A stretch of DNA of 64,000 nucleotides from Persephonella sp. IF05-L8. Its GTDB lineage: Bacteria; Aquificota; Aquificia; Aquificales; Hydrogenothermaceae. Location: positions 1,121,509-1,185,508 of the forward strand of contig NZ_JNLJ01000001.1 of the NCBI RefSeq assembly GCF_000703045.1. Direction: 5' to 3'. The notes beneath the pieces were generated by a model, which did no database searches, had not been told where the DNA came from, and worked only from the letters and a program-made list of their open reading frames with translations. Made by a program: the position numbers and the translations under genes. This document shows positions 15,850 to 23,584 of the stretch, piece after piece. The number at the start of each line of letters is the position of its first letter. Positions within the stretch are counted from its first letter, which is position 1.

Positions 15850-17199
15850 CTATGCATTATTTGTATCAGGAGTTTGCAATCCTGCAGCAAAGTTCTGTAT
15901 TCTCAACTGTAGAGATTGCATCTCTGAGAGGTAAACCTCAAGTCTTGCAAATTTAAGTCTCATCATTTCTATTTCTTTATTTACCCTTTCTGTTAAAGAT
16001 TTAATCCTTTCATCTATATCTTGTATACTGTCGTCATATCTTTGGTTCATTCTTGCTACATTATCAGAATAAGTGTTTATGTAATTTTCCAGTGTATCTG
16101 CAAATTTTTGTAAAATATCTTTAGCATCACTCCTATCCAGAAAGTTGTTAAGTTCTTCCTCATTTATTTTTATATGTCCTTTGGTGGTTTCTGCGTCATC
16201 ACTTACAGTATCTAATAAACCATATTTTCCTAATCCATCTGATATTATACGAAAGATAGAAGATACCATGGTGTTTAAACTTCCTTCTCCTGCTAAAGGT
16301 TGGTCTTTATCTGTTGCTGCATTGACGGTGTCTAAAAGCTCATTATAGGCATTAACAATACTTTCTAATGCTTTCTCTATCTGGGAATTATCTTTTTCTA
16401 TAGTAAGTGTAGTTGTTCCTATGTCATTAACGGTAAGAGATACCCCTGTAATGAGGTCTTCAAATGTATTATCAGAACTTGTAAATGTTATACCATTTAA
16501 TACTATTTCAGCATCCTGAGCTGCTATGGTTTCAAATGTTTTTGTGGTATCTTCACTAAAAACTCCAGCAGTATCATCTCCTGGGTTGGAAGTGTCATCT
16601 ATACTTAGTATTCTATTGTCCAGACCTGTATTCTTTGAGGTTATTATTAATTGGTAATCAGGGGATGAAGAACTTCCTAAATTGATAATCGAGGCTTGTA
16701 AATCTTCAGATTGATTTATTTCATTCATTATTTCATTTAAAGTTTTATTTGTATAATCCACAGTAAATGTCGTTGAAACGCCATCTTTAAGATAGTTTAT
16801 AGTTAATGCCCCAGAAGTTGTTATTTGTGCATTTGTATCAGTAATAGTGTTTACTGTTCCTACTTTAAAAGAGTTAGCCTGAGCCAGTTGTTTTACCTCT
16901 AAGGTATAAGAGGTTTCCAGGGCGTCTTCAGTTACCGTGGCTGTAGCTACTTCTGGGTTTGAGAAAACAGCTTTTTTTGTTTCATAGGTTGAATTTAGGG
17001 ATAAGGAATATATAGGGTCTTTAAAAGCCTCTATTTTGTCCTTTATAGCTGAAAGTGCCTGTTGTTTCGCAAGAAGTTTAGTCTGGTCTGCTTGGAGCAT
17101 ATTAACCGGTATCATTTTAAGTTCTTGATATTTTGCCAGATAAGATTGATAATCAAAACCTGTTCCAGAAATTCCACTTATATAAAATTCTCCAGCCAT
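15850..17199 (-). CDS. fliD: FliD, flagellar cap protein (HAP2)
   Basis: FliD caps the filament and folds flagellin into place. The ATG at 17199 (MAGEFYISGISGTGFDYQSY) has AGGTGG 5 nt upstream, which suits it better than a GTG at 17208. The 449-residue protein begins with the typical GISGTGFDY motif. The chain continues with VNMLQADQTKLLAKQQALSA and a middle beta-rich region (ETSYTLEVKQLAQANSFKVG). The C-terminal helix ends in RFARLEVYLSEMQSLQ-like sequence and FAAG. It is in the flaG-fliD-fliS-fliT order common to many bacteria. Confidence 0.93.
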   Translation of the reverse strand: MAGEFYISGISGTGFDYQSYLAKYQELKMIPVNMLQADQTKLLAKQQALSAIKDKIEAFKDPIYSLSLNSTYETKKAVFSNPEVATATVTEDALETSYTLEVKQLAQANSFKVGTVNTITDTNAQITTSGALTINYLKDGVSTTFTVDYTNKTLNEIMNEINQSEDLQASIINLGSSSSPDYQLIITSKNTGLDNRILSIDDTSNPGDDTAGVFSEDTTKTFETIAAQDAEIVLNGITFTSSDNTFEDLITGVSLTVNDIGTTTLTIEKDNSQIEKALESIVNAYNELLDTVNAATDKDQPLAGEGSLNTMVSSIFRIISDGLGKYGLLDTVSDDAETTKGHIKINEEELNNFLDRSDAKDILQKFADTLENYINTYSDNVARMNQRYDDSIQDIDERIKSLTERVNKEIEMMRLKFARLEVYLSEMQSLQLRIQNFAAGLQTPDTNNA

Positions 17200-17208
17200 T
17201 TTTACCAC

Positions 17209-17568
17209 CTACACTTTTTCATTAAATAGAAGTCCTGCAACTTCATCTAAATATTTAGCTATTTTTAGCATAACTTCTGGTGGAATTTGTCTTACTACTT
17301 CTTTAGTTTCCCTATCCACGATTTTAACTACTTTTATTCCTGTATCTTCGTCAAATTCTACTTTCAGTTGAGAGTTTAGCATTTCAAATTTTTTATTTAA
17401 ATCTTCGGCTGCTTTTTTTAGAATATCTTCAGGGATTTCTTTTTTTATTTCCTGCAGATTGGACTGATTTTCTTGAACTTTATTTATCTGTTTTCTGTCT
17501 AAAGCTTCAATGTTTTGGGAATTCATATTTATACTTGCTTGTGTTCCAGAAATGGCTTTAATATCCAT
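17209..17568 (-). CDS. flaG: FlaG family protein
   Basis: FlaG proteins influence filament length in several bacteria. The 119-residue chain has a disordered polar N-terminal half. The FlaG domain follows from about residue 65: LNSQLKVEFDEDTGIKVVKI, then VDRETKEVVRQIPPEVMLKI. This VxxxD...G...V.I.D..T.E.VRQIP pattern is diagnostic. It lies between fliC and fliD, with 9 bp to fliD. I see no sigma-28 promoter directly upstream. Two hairpins separate it from fliC, so expression may come from limited readthrough. Confidence 0.9.
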   Translation of the reverse strand: MDIKAISGTQASINMNSQNIEALDRKQINKVQENQSNLQEIKKEIPEDILKKAAEDLNKKFEMLNSQLKVEFDEDTGIKVVKIVDRETKEVVRQIPPEVMLKIAKYLDEVAGLLFNEKV

Positions 17569-17600
17569 CTCTCTTCCCCATTTTTTTAATTAATTTTGCT

Positions 17601-17635
17601 CTTTAGAATTCCCATGGCAACTGGGAATTCTAAAG
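17601..17635. repeat. 14-bp perfect inverted repeat between fliC and flaG
   Basis: CTTTAGAATTCCCA (17601-17614) and TGGGAATTCTAAAG (17622-17635) are perfect inverted copies with a 7-nt loop. The stem would form in RNA from either strand. It has no T-tract on the minus-strand side, so it may act as an RNA-stabilising or attenuating element below the GC-rich terminator that precedes it in the transcript. Confidence 0.6.
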
Positions 17636-17655
17636 AACAGGGGGAAATCCCCCTG
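17631..17655 (-). terminator. Rho-independent terminator after fliC
   Basis: On the minus strand CAGGGGG, ATTT and CCCCCTG (17655-17638) form a 7-bp GC-rich hairpin 6 nt beyond the flagellin stop, followed by TTCTTTA. The T run is interrupted, so termination may be partial, allowing some transcription into flaG. Confidence 0.7.
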
Positions 17656-17661
17656 AGTTTA

Positions 17662-19188
17662 TTATCTGAGAAGCTGGAGAACAAGCTGTGGGAGCTGATT
17701 TGCTTGAGCAAGCATAGCCATACCAGACTGCATAAGTGTTTGTTGTTTTGTGAAGTTGGACATTTCTTTAGCAAAGTCAACATTTCTAATACGTGATTCT
17801 GCTTCTCTTGTTTGAACAGCAGAGAAATCATTATTGTCTATAAGAGCCTGTAGGTTTATCTGGATAGAACCAAGATTTGACCTTAAAGTATCAACTTTCT
17901 TTATAGCTATATCTATAACCTTCATAGCAAGTTCAGCACTTGCATTACTTGTAACATCAAGGGAGTTAAGGTTATTTAAAGTAGCTGGGCCTGTTGCTAC
18001 TGTAACACCCAGAGCACCACTTACACCTGTTAGGTCATAGCTGTATGAGTCAGGGCCAAGTACAGTTAAGTCTCCCACTTTAACTCCTGATGCTGTTGCT
18101 GTTGCTGCGTCTGTAAGAGTTTGACCTGTTCCACCTTGTATAAATTGACCTAAATTGATATCTGTAGTATTTCCTGTGTCTGTTCCTGCAGTAAGAGTAA
18201 TTTCTACAGCAACTGTTTCACCGTCTGTTTCAAGCACAAGTTTATTATCTACTGCTTTTGCAGTAAGGTTAAGACCATTTGCTGAAGCTTCAGAGTTAAT
18301 TTTTTGCACTAAGTCATCTAAGGTTATAGTTTCACCTGCTCCGTAAGAGATGGTAAAATCAGCGGTGGTTTCTGGTCCAACATAGAATTTTATATCTACA
18401 GAGTCATCACTACCTACAGTTATGTTTGTCCATGTTGCATCTGCAACACTCTGGTTTTTTACAGTGGCTTCTATACCCAGCTCCTGAAGAACACTATCAC
18501 CATTAATCCAGTCTGCAATTCTTTTTGCATCGGTTATTTCATTAGTGGCAGGTGTAAGTGTTCTACCTGCTATTGAAATAGTCTCTGTTGATGCAAACTC
18601 AAAATCTGTTCCACTTATAACATTAGCCACAGTATCTGCACCATTTGTGGTTGCTCCTGTTCCACTGACCACATAAGCACCTAAATCTTTTGCTCTTGCA
18701 CTGTCAATAGATATAGACAAGGTCTGGTCTGCTCTTGCTCCGTAATGTATTACTTTGTTTTTAAAACTTCCATCCAGGAGTTTAATTCCGTTAAACTCTG
18801 CACTGTTTGAAATCCTATCAATAGCATCAACAAGTTTTCTTATATCTTCTTGGAGAGCTAATCTTGCAGTTGCGTCGTTAGTATCAGTTGCTGCTTGCTC
18901 TGCCTTTGTATACATGTCAGTTAGCTTTTCATAGATTTGAGATAATGAAGCTTCCGCTATTTGTGAAGCAGAAATACCATCCTGTGCATTTCTGGAACCC
19001 TGTTCTAAAGCTTTAGCAACTAAATTTAACTGGTCAGCAATGAATAAGCCAGCTGCATCATCTTTTGCAGAGTTAATTCTGTAACCTGTAGCAAGTCTTT
19101 CCAGTGAAGTGTTCAGATTTCTCTCTGTCTTCATGATATTTACGTGGGTAAATTCTGCCTGGAAGTTGTAGTTAATTCTCAGTGCCAT
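17662..19188 (-). CDS. fliC: Flagellin FliC
   Basis: This 508-residue protein is the filament subunit. The N-terminal D0/D1 helices (NLNTSLERLATGYRINSAKD, then DAAGLFIADQLN) and C-terminal helices (TREAESRIRNVDFAKEMSNF, then MLAQANQLPQLVLQLLR) are classic flagellin. The middle (about residues 170-420) is a variable, surface-exposed, Thr/Ala/Gly-rich beta region. It includes FTISYGAGETITLDDLVQKI, which resembles a part of FlgL here. GGAGG precedes the ATG and a sigma-28 promoter lies 39 bp upstream. A single strong flagellin gene is present in this window. Confidence 0.96.
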   Translation of the reverse strand: MALRINYNFQAEFTHVNIMKTERNLNTSLERLATGYRINSAKDDAAGLFIADQLNLVAKALEQGSRNAQDGISASQIAEASLSQIYEKLTDMYTKAEQAATDTNDATARLALQEDIRKLVDAIDRISNSAEFNGIKLLDGSFKNKVIHYGARADQTLSISIDSARAKDLGAYVVSGTGATTNGADTVANVISGTDFEFASTETISIAGRTLTPATNEITDAKRIADWINGDSVLQELGIEATVKNQSVADATWTNITVGSDDSVDIKFYVGPETTADFTISYGAGETITLDDLVQKINSEASANGLNLTAKAVDNKLVLETDGETVAVEITLTAGTDTGNTTDINLGQFIQGGTGQTLTDAATATASGVKVGDLTVLGPDSYSYDLTGVSGALGVTVATGPATLNNLNSLDVTSNASAELAMKVIDIAIKKVDTLRSNLGSIQINLQALIDNNDFSAVQTREAESRIRNVDFAKEMSNFTKQQTLMQSGMAMLAQANQLPQLVLQLLR

Positions 19189-19226
19189 GACTGACTACCT
19201 CCGATTTTGTTTTTTCTTGGAGTTTA

Positions 19227-19253
19227 TTATCGGAGGGGATTTTTAATTTTTTA
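19227..19253 (-). promoter_or_regulatory. Sigma-28 (FliA) promoter of fliC
   Basis: Read on the minus strand, TAAAAAAT (19253-19246), an 11-bp spacer and TCCGATAA (19234-19227) match the FliA consensus well, with exact spacing. It lies 39 bp before the fliC ATG. Confidence 0.82.
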
Positions 19254-19357
19254 GGTAAATTATTAATTTTTTGAGAATTGACTTCCTAACCCTATTAAAT
19301 TAAGCGTTTAAAATTCTTAATATAAATTTATAAGAAGAGTATAATAGGTATGGGGTG

Positions 19358-19437
19358 AATTTAGATAAAGTATGTAATTACTTAATCATCCTTGATTTAG
19401 GTTAGTAGTTGTCAACCATACTTTATAAATCTAAATT
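19358..19437. repeat. Long imperfect inverted repeat in the fliC-sqr intergenic region
   Basis: AATTTAGATAAAGTATG (19358-19374) pairs with the segment 19417-19437, CATACTTTAT..CTAAATT, leaving a 4-nt AAAT bulge. The loop is 42 nt. The 328-bp gap between fliC and sqr otherwise holds the fliC promoter, the likely sqr promoter and no ORF I can support. The repeat could be a regulator site for sulfide-responsive control, a structured leader, or the relic of a miniature mobile element. Confidence 0.5.
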
Positions 19438-19452
19438 ATTAATACAAATCAA

Positions 19453-19481
19453 TTCAAATATTTAACAGTTAGGTTTATAAT
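19453..19481 (+). promoter_or_regulatory. Possible sigma-70-like promoter of sqr
   Basis: TTCAAA (19453-19458) and TATAAT (19476-19481) are spaced by 17 bp, 36 bp upstream of the sqr start. The -10 is perfect and the -35 matches four of six positions. Confidence 0.5.
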
Positions 19482-19516
19482 TTGTTATAGGACTAAATAT
19501 TAATGGAGGATTGATT

Positions 19517-20941
19517 ATGGCAAAGGTTGTGGTAGTAGGGGCAGGATTTGCCGGACATTATGCGGCACTTATTTTATCCGATGCCCTTAAAGGAAAGGGC
19601 AACCATGATATTACAGTAATTACCAGGGTTCCTAAGTTTACTTACATTCCTTCTCTTGTATGGGTCGGAATTGGTAAGATGAGTGTTGACCAAGTGCAGT
19701 TTGACCTTAAACCTGTTTATGACAAAGTGGGAATTAATCTTGTTCATGGTGTAGCAAAAGAAGTTCATCCTGACGAGCAATACGTTGTTGTTGAGCTTCC
19801 AAACGGAGAAACAAAAAATGTTGATTATGACTACATCATTATGGCAACAGGTCCTTATCTGAATTTTGAAGGAACACCAGGTCTGGGACCAGACAAAGGA
19901 TATACCCAGTCAATCTGTACTCCTCCTCACGCAACTAAAGCAGCAGCAGCTTATCTGGAACTTGTTCAAAGAATGGAAAAAGGGGACAAAGTAAAAATAG
20001 TTATTGGAACAGGACACGGAGCTGCCACATGTCAGGGTGCTGCATTTGAGTATATCTCAAACGTTCATAATGACCTTGTGGATAGGGGACTTAGAGATAG
20101 AGCTGAAATACTTTGGGTTTCAAATGAACCAGCTCTTGGAGATTTTGGTATTGATGGCCTGGAGATGAAACATGGTGGTGAGATATTTACCGGCGAAGAA
20201 ATGGTTCGTTTCTTATTTGAAAAATATGGTATCAAGTGGCAGATTAAATCTCATGTTAAGCAGGTTGATGAAAGCAAAATATACACCATTGATGTAGATG
20301 GAAATGAAAATGAAATTGAATATGATTTTGCAATGCTGATACCACAGTTCAAAGCTCAACCTATTAAATGGATAGATAAAGATGGAAATGATATAACAGA
20401 CAAAATGTGTAATCCTGCAGGATTTGTAAAAGTTGACGCTGTATATGGAAAACCTTATGATGAGCTTGATGGCCCAGACTGGCCAAGAACATATCAAAAC
20501 CCACTTTATAAAAATGTATTTGCAGCAGGTATTGCCTTTGCACCTCCAGGACCATTATCAAGACCATCTCAGGCTCCAGATGGTTCACCAATAGCACCAG
20601 CTCCACCAAGAACAGGTTATACAGCTGAACTTTCTGGTAAAGCAGCAGCTTTAAATATTGTGGATATGATTGAAGGTAGAGAACCATCCCATACAGCATC
20701 TATGGCAGAAACACCAGGTCTTTGTGTAGCTTCTCTTAAGCATCATCTTTTAACCGGTGAGGCTGTAACTATTGCTATTTATCCAGTTGCAAGAAATAGA
20801 GCTGCATTCCCAGAATATGGTAGAGACCTTGATAACTGTGTAGCAGAAATTGGACTTGCAGGTGCTTGGTTCAAATGGTTCTTACACCATGCATTCCTTT
20901 ACAAGCTTCAGGCTAAACCAGGCTGGAAGCTTATACCATAA
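19517..20941 (+). CDS. sqr: Sulfide:quinone oxidoreductase (FAD-dependent, SQR family)
   Basis: SQR oxidises sulfide to polysulfide or sulfur and passes electrons to the quinone pool at the inner membrane. The ATG at 19517 has GGAGG 7 nt upstream; a TTG six bases earlier is too close to it. The 474-residue protein opens with the FAD-binding VVVVGAGFAGHYAALIL and has the second flavin motif DYIIMATGP near residue 108. Cysteines near residues 134 (SICTPP), 172 (AATCQG) and 403 (GLCVAS) are placed like the three redox cysteines of SQR, though there are two more. The tail WFKWFLHHAFLYKL is amphipathic and fits monotopic membrane binding. The subtype is not settled from sequence. Confidence 0.88.
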   Translation: MAKVVVVGAGFAGHYAALILSDALKGKGNHDITVITRVPKFTYIPSLVWVGIGKMSVDQVQFDLKPVYDKVGINLVHGVAKEVHPDEQYVVVELPNGETKNVDYDYIIMATGPYLNFEGTPGLGPDKGYTQSICTPPHATKAAAAYLELVQRMEKGDKVKIVIGTGHGAATCQGAAFEYISNVHNDLVDRGLRDRAEILWVSNEPALGDFGIDGLEMKHGGEIFTGEEMVRFLFEKYGIKWQIKSHVKQVDESKIYTIDVDGNENEIEYDFAMLIPQFKAQPIKWIDKDGNDITDKMCNPAGFVKVDAVYGKPYDELDGPDWPRTYQNPLYKNVFAAGIAFAPPGPLSRPSQAPDGSPIAPAPPRTGYTAELSGKAAALNIVDMIEGREPSHTASMAETPGLCVASLKHHLLTGEAVTIAIYPVARNRAAFPEYGRDLDNCVAEIGLAGAWFKWFLHHAFLYKLQAKPGWKLIP

Positions 20942-20966
20942 TTAAAAATTAATGGAGGGATTAGAT

Positions 20967-21092
20967 ATGAGCGATACAAAAAGAGAAATGATGGAAAAAA
21001 TGTGGAAGTATAGAAAAAATCTTTTTATTCAATTGATAAGATTTGTTGTATTAGGATTACACTTTAATAAGTTAGTTAAGAAAGCTCATTAA
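20967..21092 (+). CDS. 41-residue small protein downstream of sqr
   Basis: This ORF is easily overlooked because of its length. ATG at 20967 follows a strong GGAGGG 7 nt upstream, and the leader ATTAATGGAGG repeats the sqr ribosome site almost exactly. The product starts with charged MSDTKREMMEKMWKYRKN. A hydrophobic segment follows (LFIQLIRFVVLGLHF) and then a basic end (KLVKKAH). It looks like a small membrane-associated helix. The gene is 25 bp after the sqr stop and is followed 2 bp later by a strong terminator, so it is co-transcribed with sqr. A partner or anchor role for SQR is my inference. Confidence 0.72.
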   Translation: MSDTKREMMEKMWKYRKNLFIQLIRFVVLGLHFNKLVKKAH

Positions 21093-21094
21093 CC

Positions 21095-21123
21095 AAAAGC
21101 CCCGCTTAAGCGGGGCTTTTTTA
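21095..21123 (+). terminator. Rho-independent terminator of the sqr operon
   Basis: AAAAGCCCCGC, TTAA and GCGGGGCTTTT form an 11-bp stem with a 4-nt loop, continuing into TTATTTTA. The A-run on the left means it could also end clpS transcription from the other side. Confidence 0.92.
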
Positions 21124-21125
21124 TT

Positions 21126-21404
21126 TTATATTAAAACTTCTACAGATAAGTCTATCTCCTCAAGGACATTCTGGACATAGAGGGCTTCTTCTAAATCTCC
21201 TTCAAATACAACTGCTTTCCCTTTAGTGTGTATTTCCCATGTCAAAGCTTCTGCTGTTGCAAGGTCGCATTTAGTAGCTTTCATTATTTGATAGATTACC
21301 TCTTCAAAGGTATGCCAGTCATCGTTATAAACTATTACTTTTGCCGGTAAGCCTATCTCTGTTTTTTTCTTTTCCTGAATGTCAGTCTCAAATCCTATGC
21401 CCAT
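21126..21404 (-). CDS. clpS: ClpS, N-end rule adaptor of ClpAP
   Basis: ClpS delivers proteins with destabilising N-termini to the Clp protease. The 92-residue chain has the family motif VIVYNDDWHTFEEVIYQI with the substrate-binding Asn-Asp-Asp. LATAEALTWEIHTKGKAVV and the closing LSVEVLI are also typical. The N-terminal arm of about 20 residues is flexible. It lies 4 bp after nadD and shares its operon. The partner ClpA or ClpC is not in the window. Confidence 0.93.
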   Translation of the reverse strand: MGIGFETDIQEKKKTEIGLPAKVIVYNDDWHTFEEVIYQIMKATKCDLATAEALTWEIHTKGKAVVFEGDLEEALYVQNVLEEIDLSVEVLI

Positions 21405-21408
21405 ACCC

Positions 21409-22038
21409 TCAGCCTCTGTATAGTTTTTTATTTAAAATATATCTTTCTATTTGAGGCAAAACAAGATATTTTATAGATTTTCCTGTCCTTACTCGGCTTC
21501 TTATTTCCGTAGAAGATATATCTATTCTTCTACTGCTAAAGAAATAAACTACACCTGACTTTTTAGGATTAAGTTGATTATTTGTTTTTATCTCCATTTC
21601 GGAGAATTTATTTTTTATAAAACTGCTTATTGTTTCAAGATTGTCCTTTCCTCTTCCAACAACAATAAAATTGGTGTTTTTAATTAGTTTTTCTGGATTT
21701 TTCCATTTATCAAGGGTCAAAAATGCATCTGTTCCAACAATGAAAAATGGATAATAACCAAGTTTTCCTCTATAAATTTTTATTGTATCAATAGTATAAG
21801 ATTTGCCTTTACGTTTAATTTCTATGTCATCAATATCAAAATAAGGATTATCTTCAATAGATATTTTAAGCATATTAAGTCTATCTTCTGGAGTGGCTTT
21901 ACTGGGGTCTTTTAGAGGAGAGTGATAAGCAGGGATAAAAACTATTTTTTCAAGAGAAAAATACTCTCTTATATCCTCAGCTATTCGGAGATGTCCTATA
22001 TGAACAGGGTCAAAACTTCCGCCGTATAATCCAATCAT
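21409..22038 (-). CDS. nadD: NadD, nicotinate-nucleotide adenylyltransferase
   Basis: NadD adenylates nicotinate mononucleotide in NAD synthesis. The 209-residue protein has the nucleotidyltransferase signature GGSFDPVHIGHLRIAED at the N-terminus. FIPAYHSPLKD, FIVGTDAFLTLDKW and the C-terminal SSRRIDISSTEIRSRV motif (ISSTxIR) follow. The length is normal. It starts 45 bp after the degP stop, with a terminator hairpin in between, so it probably has its own promoter near that hairpin or relies on readthrough. clpS follows. Confidence 0.95.
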   Translation of the reverse strand: MIGLYGGSFDPVHIGHLRIAEDIREYFSLEKIVFIPAYHSPLKDPSKATPEDRLNMLKISIEDNPYFDIDDIEIKRKGKSYTIDTIKIYRGKLGYYPFFIVGTDAFLTLDKWKNPEKLIKNTNFIVVGRGKDNLETISSFIKNKFSEMEIKTNNQLNPKKSGVVYFFSSRRIDISSTEIRSRVRTGKSIKYLVLPQIERYILNKKLYRG

Positions 22039-22051
22039 AATTTGAATATTA

Positions 22052-22075
22052 TAAAGCCTCCCATAAAGGGAGGCT
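22052..22075 (-). terminator. Rho-independent terminator after degP
   Basis: AGCCTCCC and GGGAGGCT form an 8-bp stem around a 5-nt loop. On the minus strand the stem is followed by TTATAATATT. It lies 8 bp beyond the degP stop and before nadD. Confidence 0.75.
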
Positions 22076-22082
22076 ACTTTTG

Positions 22083-23501
22083 TTATTTTTTCTCTTTGAT
22101 AATAGGCATCACAGTATAGATTGTGGCATCTCCTCTTCTGATAAAGAGTAGTACGCTGTCTGCTCCTTTTTTCTCTGCTTTTTTAATTTCTTTCCAGAAA
22201 TCTCTAACTGTTTTCACAGGTTTTCTATTTATTGTTAAAATTACATCACCGGTTCTAATTCCAGCTTCTTCTGCAACAGAACCATATTTTACTCCCAGTA
22301 CGAATACACCATAAGGAACTTTTGGAATTCTGTATCTTTCTACCAGATTTGGTGTTATATCTTTTACGATTAGACCGTATTTGGCTTCCATTTCATGGAG
22401 ATTGCCTTCTGATACTTCTTCTCCTTCTTCCCAGGAGATAGTTTTGACTGTAAAGTCCATCTTTTTGCCATCTCTAATGACTGTGATTTTAATTTTAGTT
22501 CCAGGAGGGTTTCTCATAACATATTTTTGTAGCTCTATTATTTTGCTTACAGGCTTTCCATTGACAGCCACTATAATATCTCCAGGCTTTATACCTGCTT
22601 TGTCTGCTGGTCCTCCTTTCATTACCTGAGCAACCAGAACACCTTTTTTAACTCCAAAATGTTTAGCTAATTCGGGAGTTAGTGGTTGAATAACAACACC
22701 GATTTTGCTTCTTTTGACTTTTCCGTATTTTAGAACCTGTTCCATAACCCATTTTGCCTGGTTAATTGGCACTGCAAAACCAAGTCCCTGAGCACCCATA
22801 ATAATTGCGGTGTTTATTCCTATAACTTCTCCGTTTAGATTAATGAGAGGTCCCCCTGAGTTTCCAGGGTTAATTGCTGCATCTGTCTGTATAAATCCCT
22901 CTCCAGGATGTCCTGGCATCTCTCTATTTAATGCAGAAATAATTCCCATTGTTACAGTTCCTTTTAGTCCCAGTGGGCTACCTATAGCAATTACTGTCAT
23001 ACCAGGTTTGAGTTTGTCTGAGTTTCCTAACTTTAGAACATTTTCTTCGGCGAACTTTTCTATTCCTTCTTTGAATGGAACAGCTATTAAAGCAACATCA
23101 CTGAGTTTGTCTGTTCCCACTATTTTTGCATCCAGAACAACCCCATTTTTAAACTGAACCTTTATATTTTGAGCATTCTCAACTACATGGTTGTTGGTGA
23201 GAAGATAAACTTTTTTCTTTTCTTTATCTACTTTTACAATAAATCCTGAACCAAGCCCCTCTTGTTTTTGCTTAAATTCAGGAACATTTGGTATACCAAA
23301 AAAGTCTCCAAATGGACTACCTGCAAAGGGATTTGCAACCTTTACCTCTTTTATTGTAAAAATGGTTGCAACTCCCGGTGAGACTTTCTCTACTAACTGA
23401 ATTCTTTCGTTTTCAAGCTGTTGCATTAGAGAGGTGGCAAGTGATAATTGAAATTGGAATAGAATTAGAAGAATTAAGATAGGGGGGAAAAATCTTTTCA
23501 T
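22083..23501 (-). CDS. degP: DegP/HtrA-family periplasmic serine protease
   Basis: HtrA proteases degrade or refold damaged envelope proteins. The N-terminus is a signal peptide (ILILLILFQFQLSLA, cleavage near residue 22). The trypsin-like domain carries the triad His105 (TNNHVVENA), Asp135 (DKLSDVAL) and Ser215 (NPGNSGGPL). The LA loop with NPFAGSPFGDFFG lies between residues 57 and 70. Two PDZ domains follow, at about 253-345 (GPADKAGIKPGDIIVAVNG) and 370-465 (VAEEAGIRTGDVILTI). Length 472 matches DegP. GGAGG precedes the ATG. It is a single gene ended by its own terminator. Confidence 0.95.
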   Translation of the reverse strand: MKRFFPPILILLILFQFQLSLATSLMQQLENERIQLVEKVSPGVATIFTIKEVKVANPFAGSPFGDFFGIPNVPEFKQKQEGLGSGFIVKVDKEKKKVYLLTNNHVVENAQNIKVQFKNGVVLDAKIVGTDKLSDVALIAVPFKEGIEKFAEENVLKLGNSDKLKPGMTVIAIGSPLGLKGTVTMGIISALNREMPGHPGEGFIQTDAAINPGNSGGPLINLNGEVIGINTAIIMGAQGLGFAVPINQAKWVMEQVLKYGKVKRSKIGVVIQPLTPELAKHFGVKKGVLVAQVMKGGPADKAGIKPGDIIVAVNGKPVSKIIELQKYVMRNPPGTKIKITVIRDGKKMDFTVKTISWEEGEEVSEGNLHEMEAKYGLIVKDITPNLVERYRIPKVPYGVFVLGVKYGSVAEEAGIRTGDVILTINRKPVKTVRDFWKEIKKAEKKGADSVLLFIRRGDATIYTVMPIIKEKK

Positions 23502-23584
23502 TTATCCATCCTCCTATGTTTTATTTTAAAACTTAAATTAAGCCTGTATTGTGAAAATGCAGTGAAAGCAATTATAATACTTTT

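Noticed and set aside
19511..19516. TTG start for sqr
   Set aside because: It lies only 1 nt after the GGAGG; the ATG at 19517 has normal spacing.
20213..20699. Antisense ORFs of 94 and 111 residues inside sqr
   Set aside because: They are shadows of a well-supported gene, with no promoter or ribosome site.
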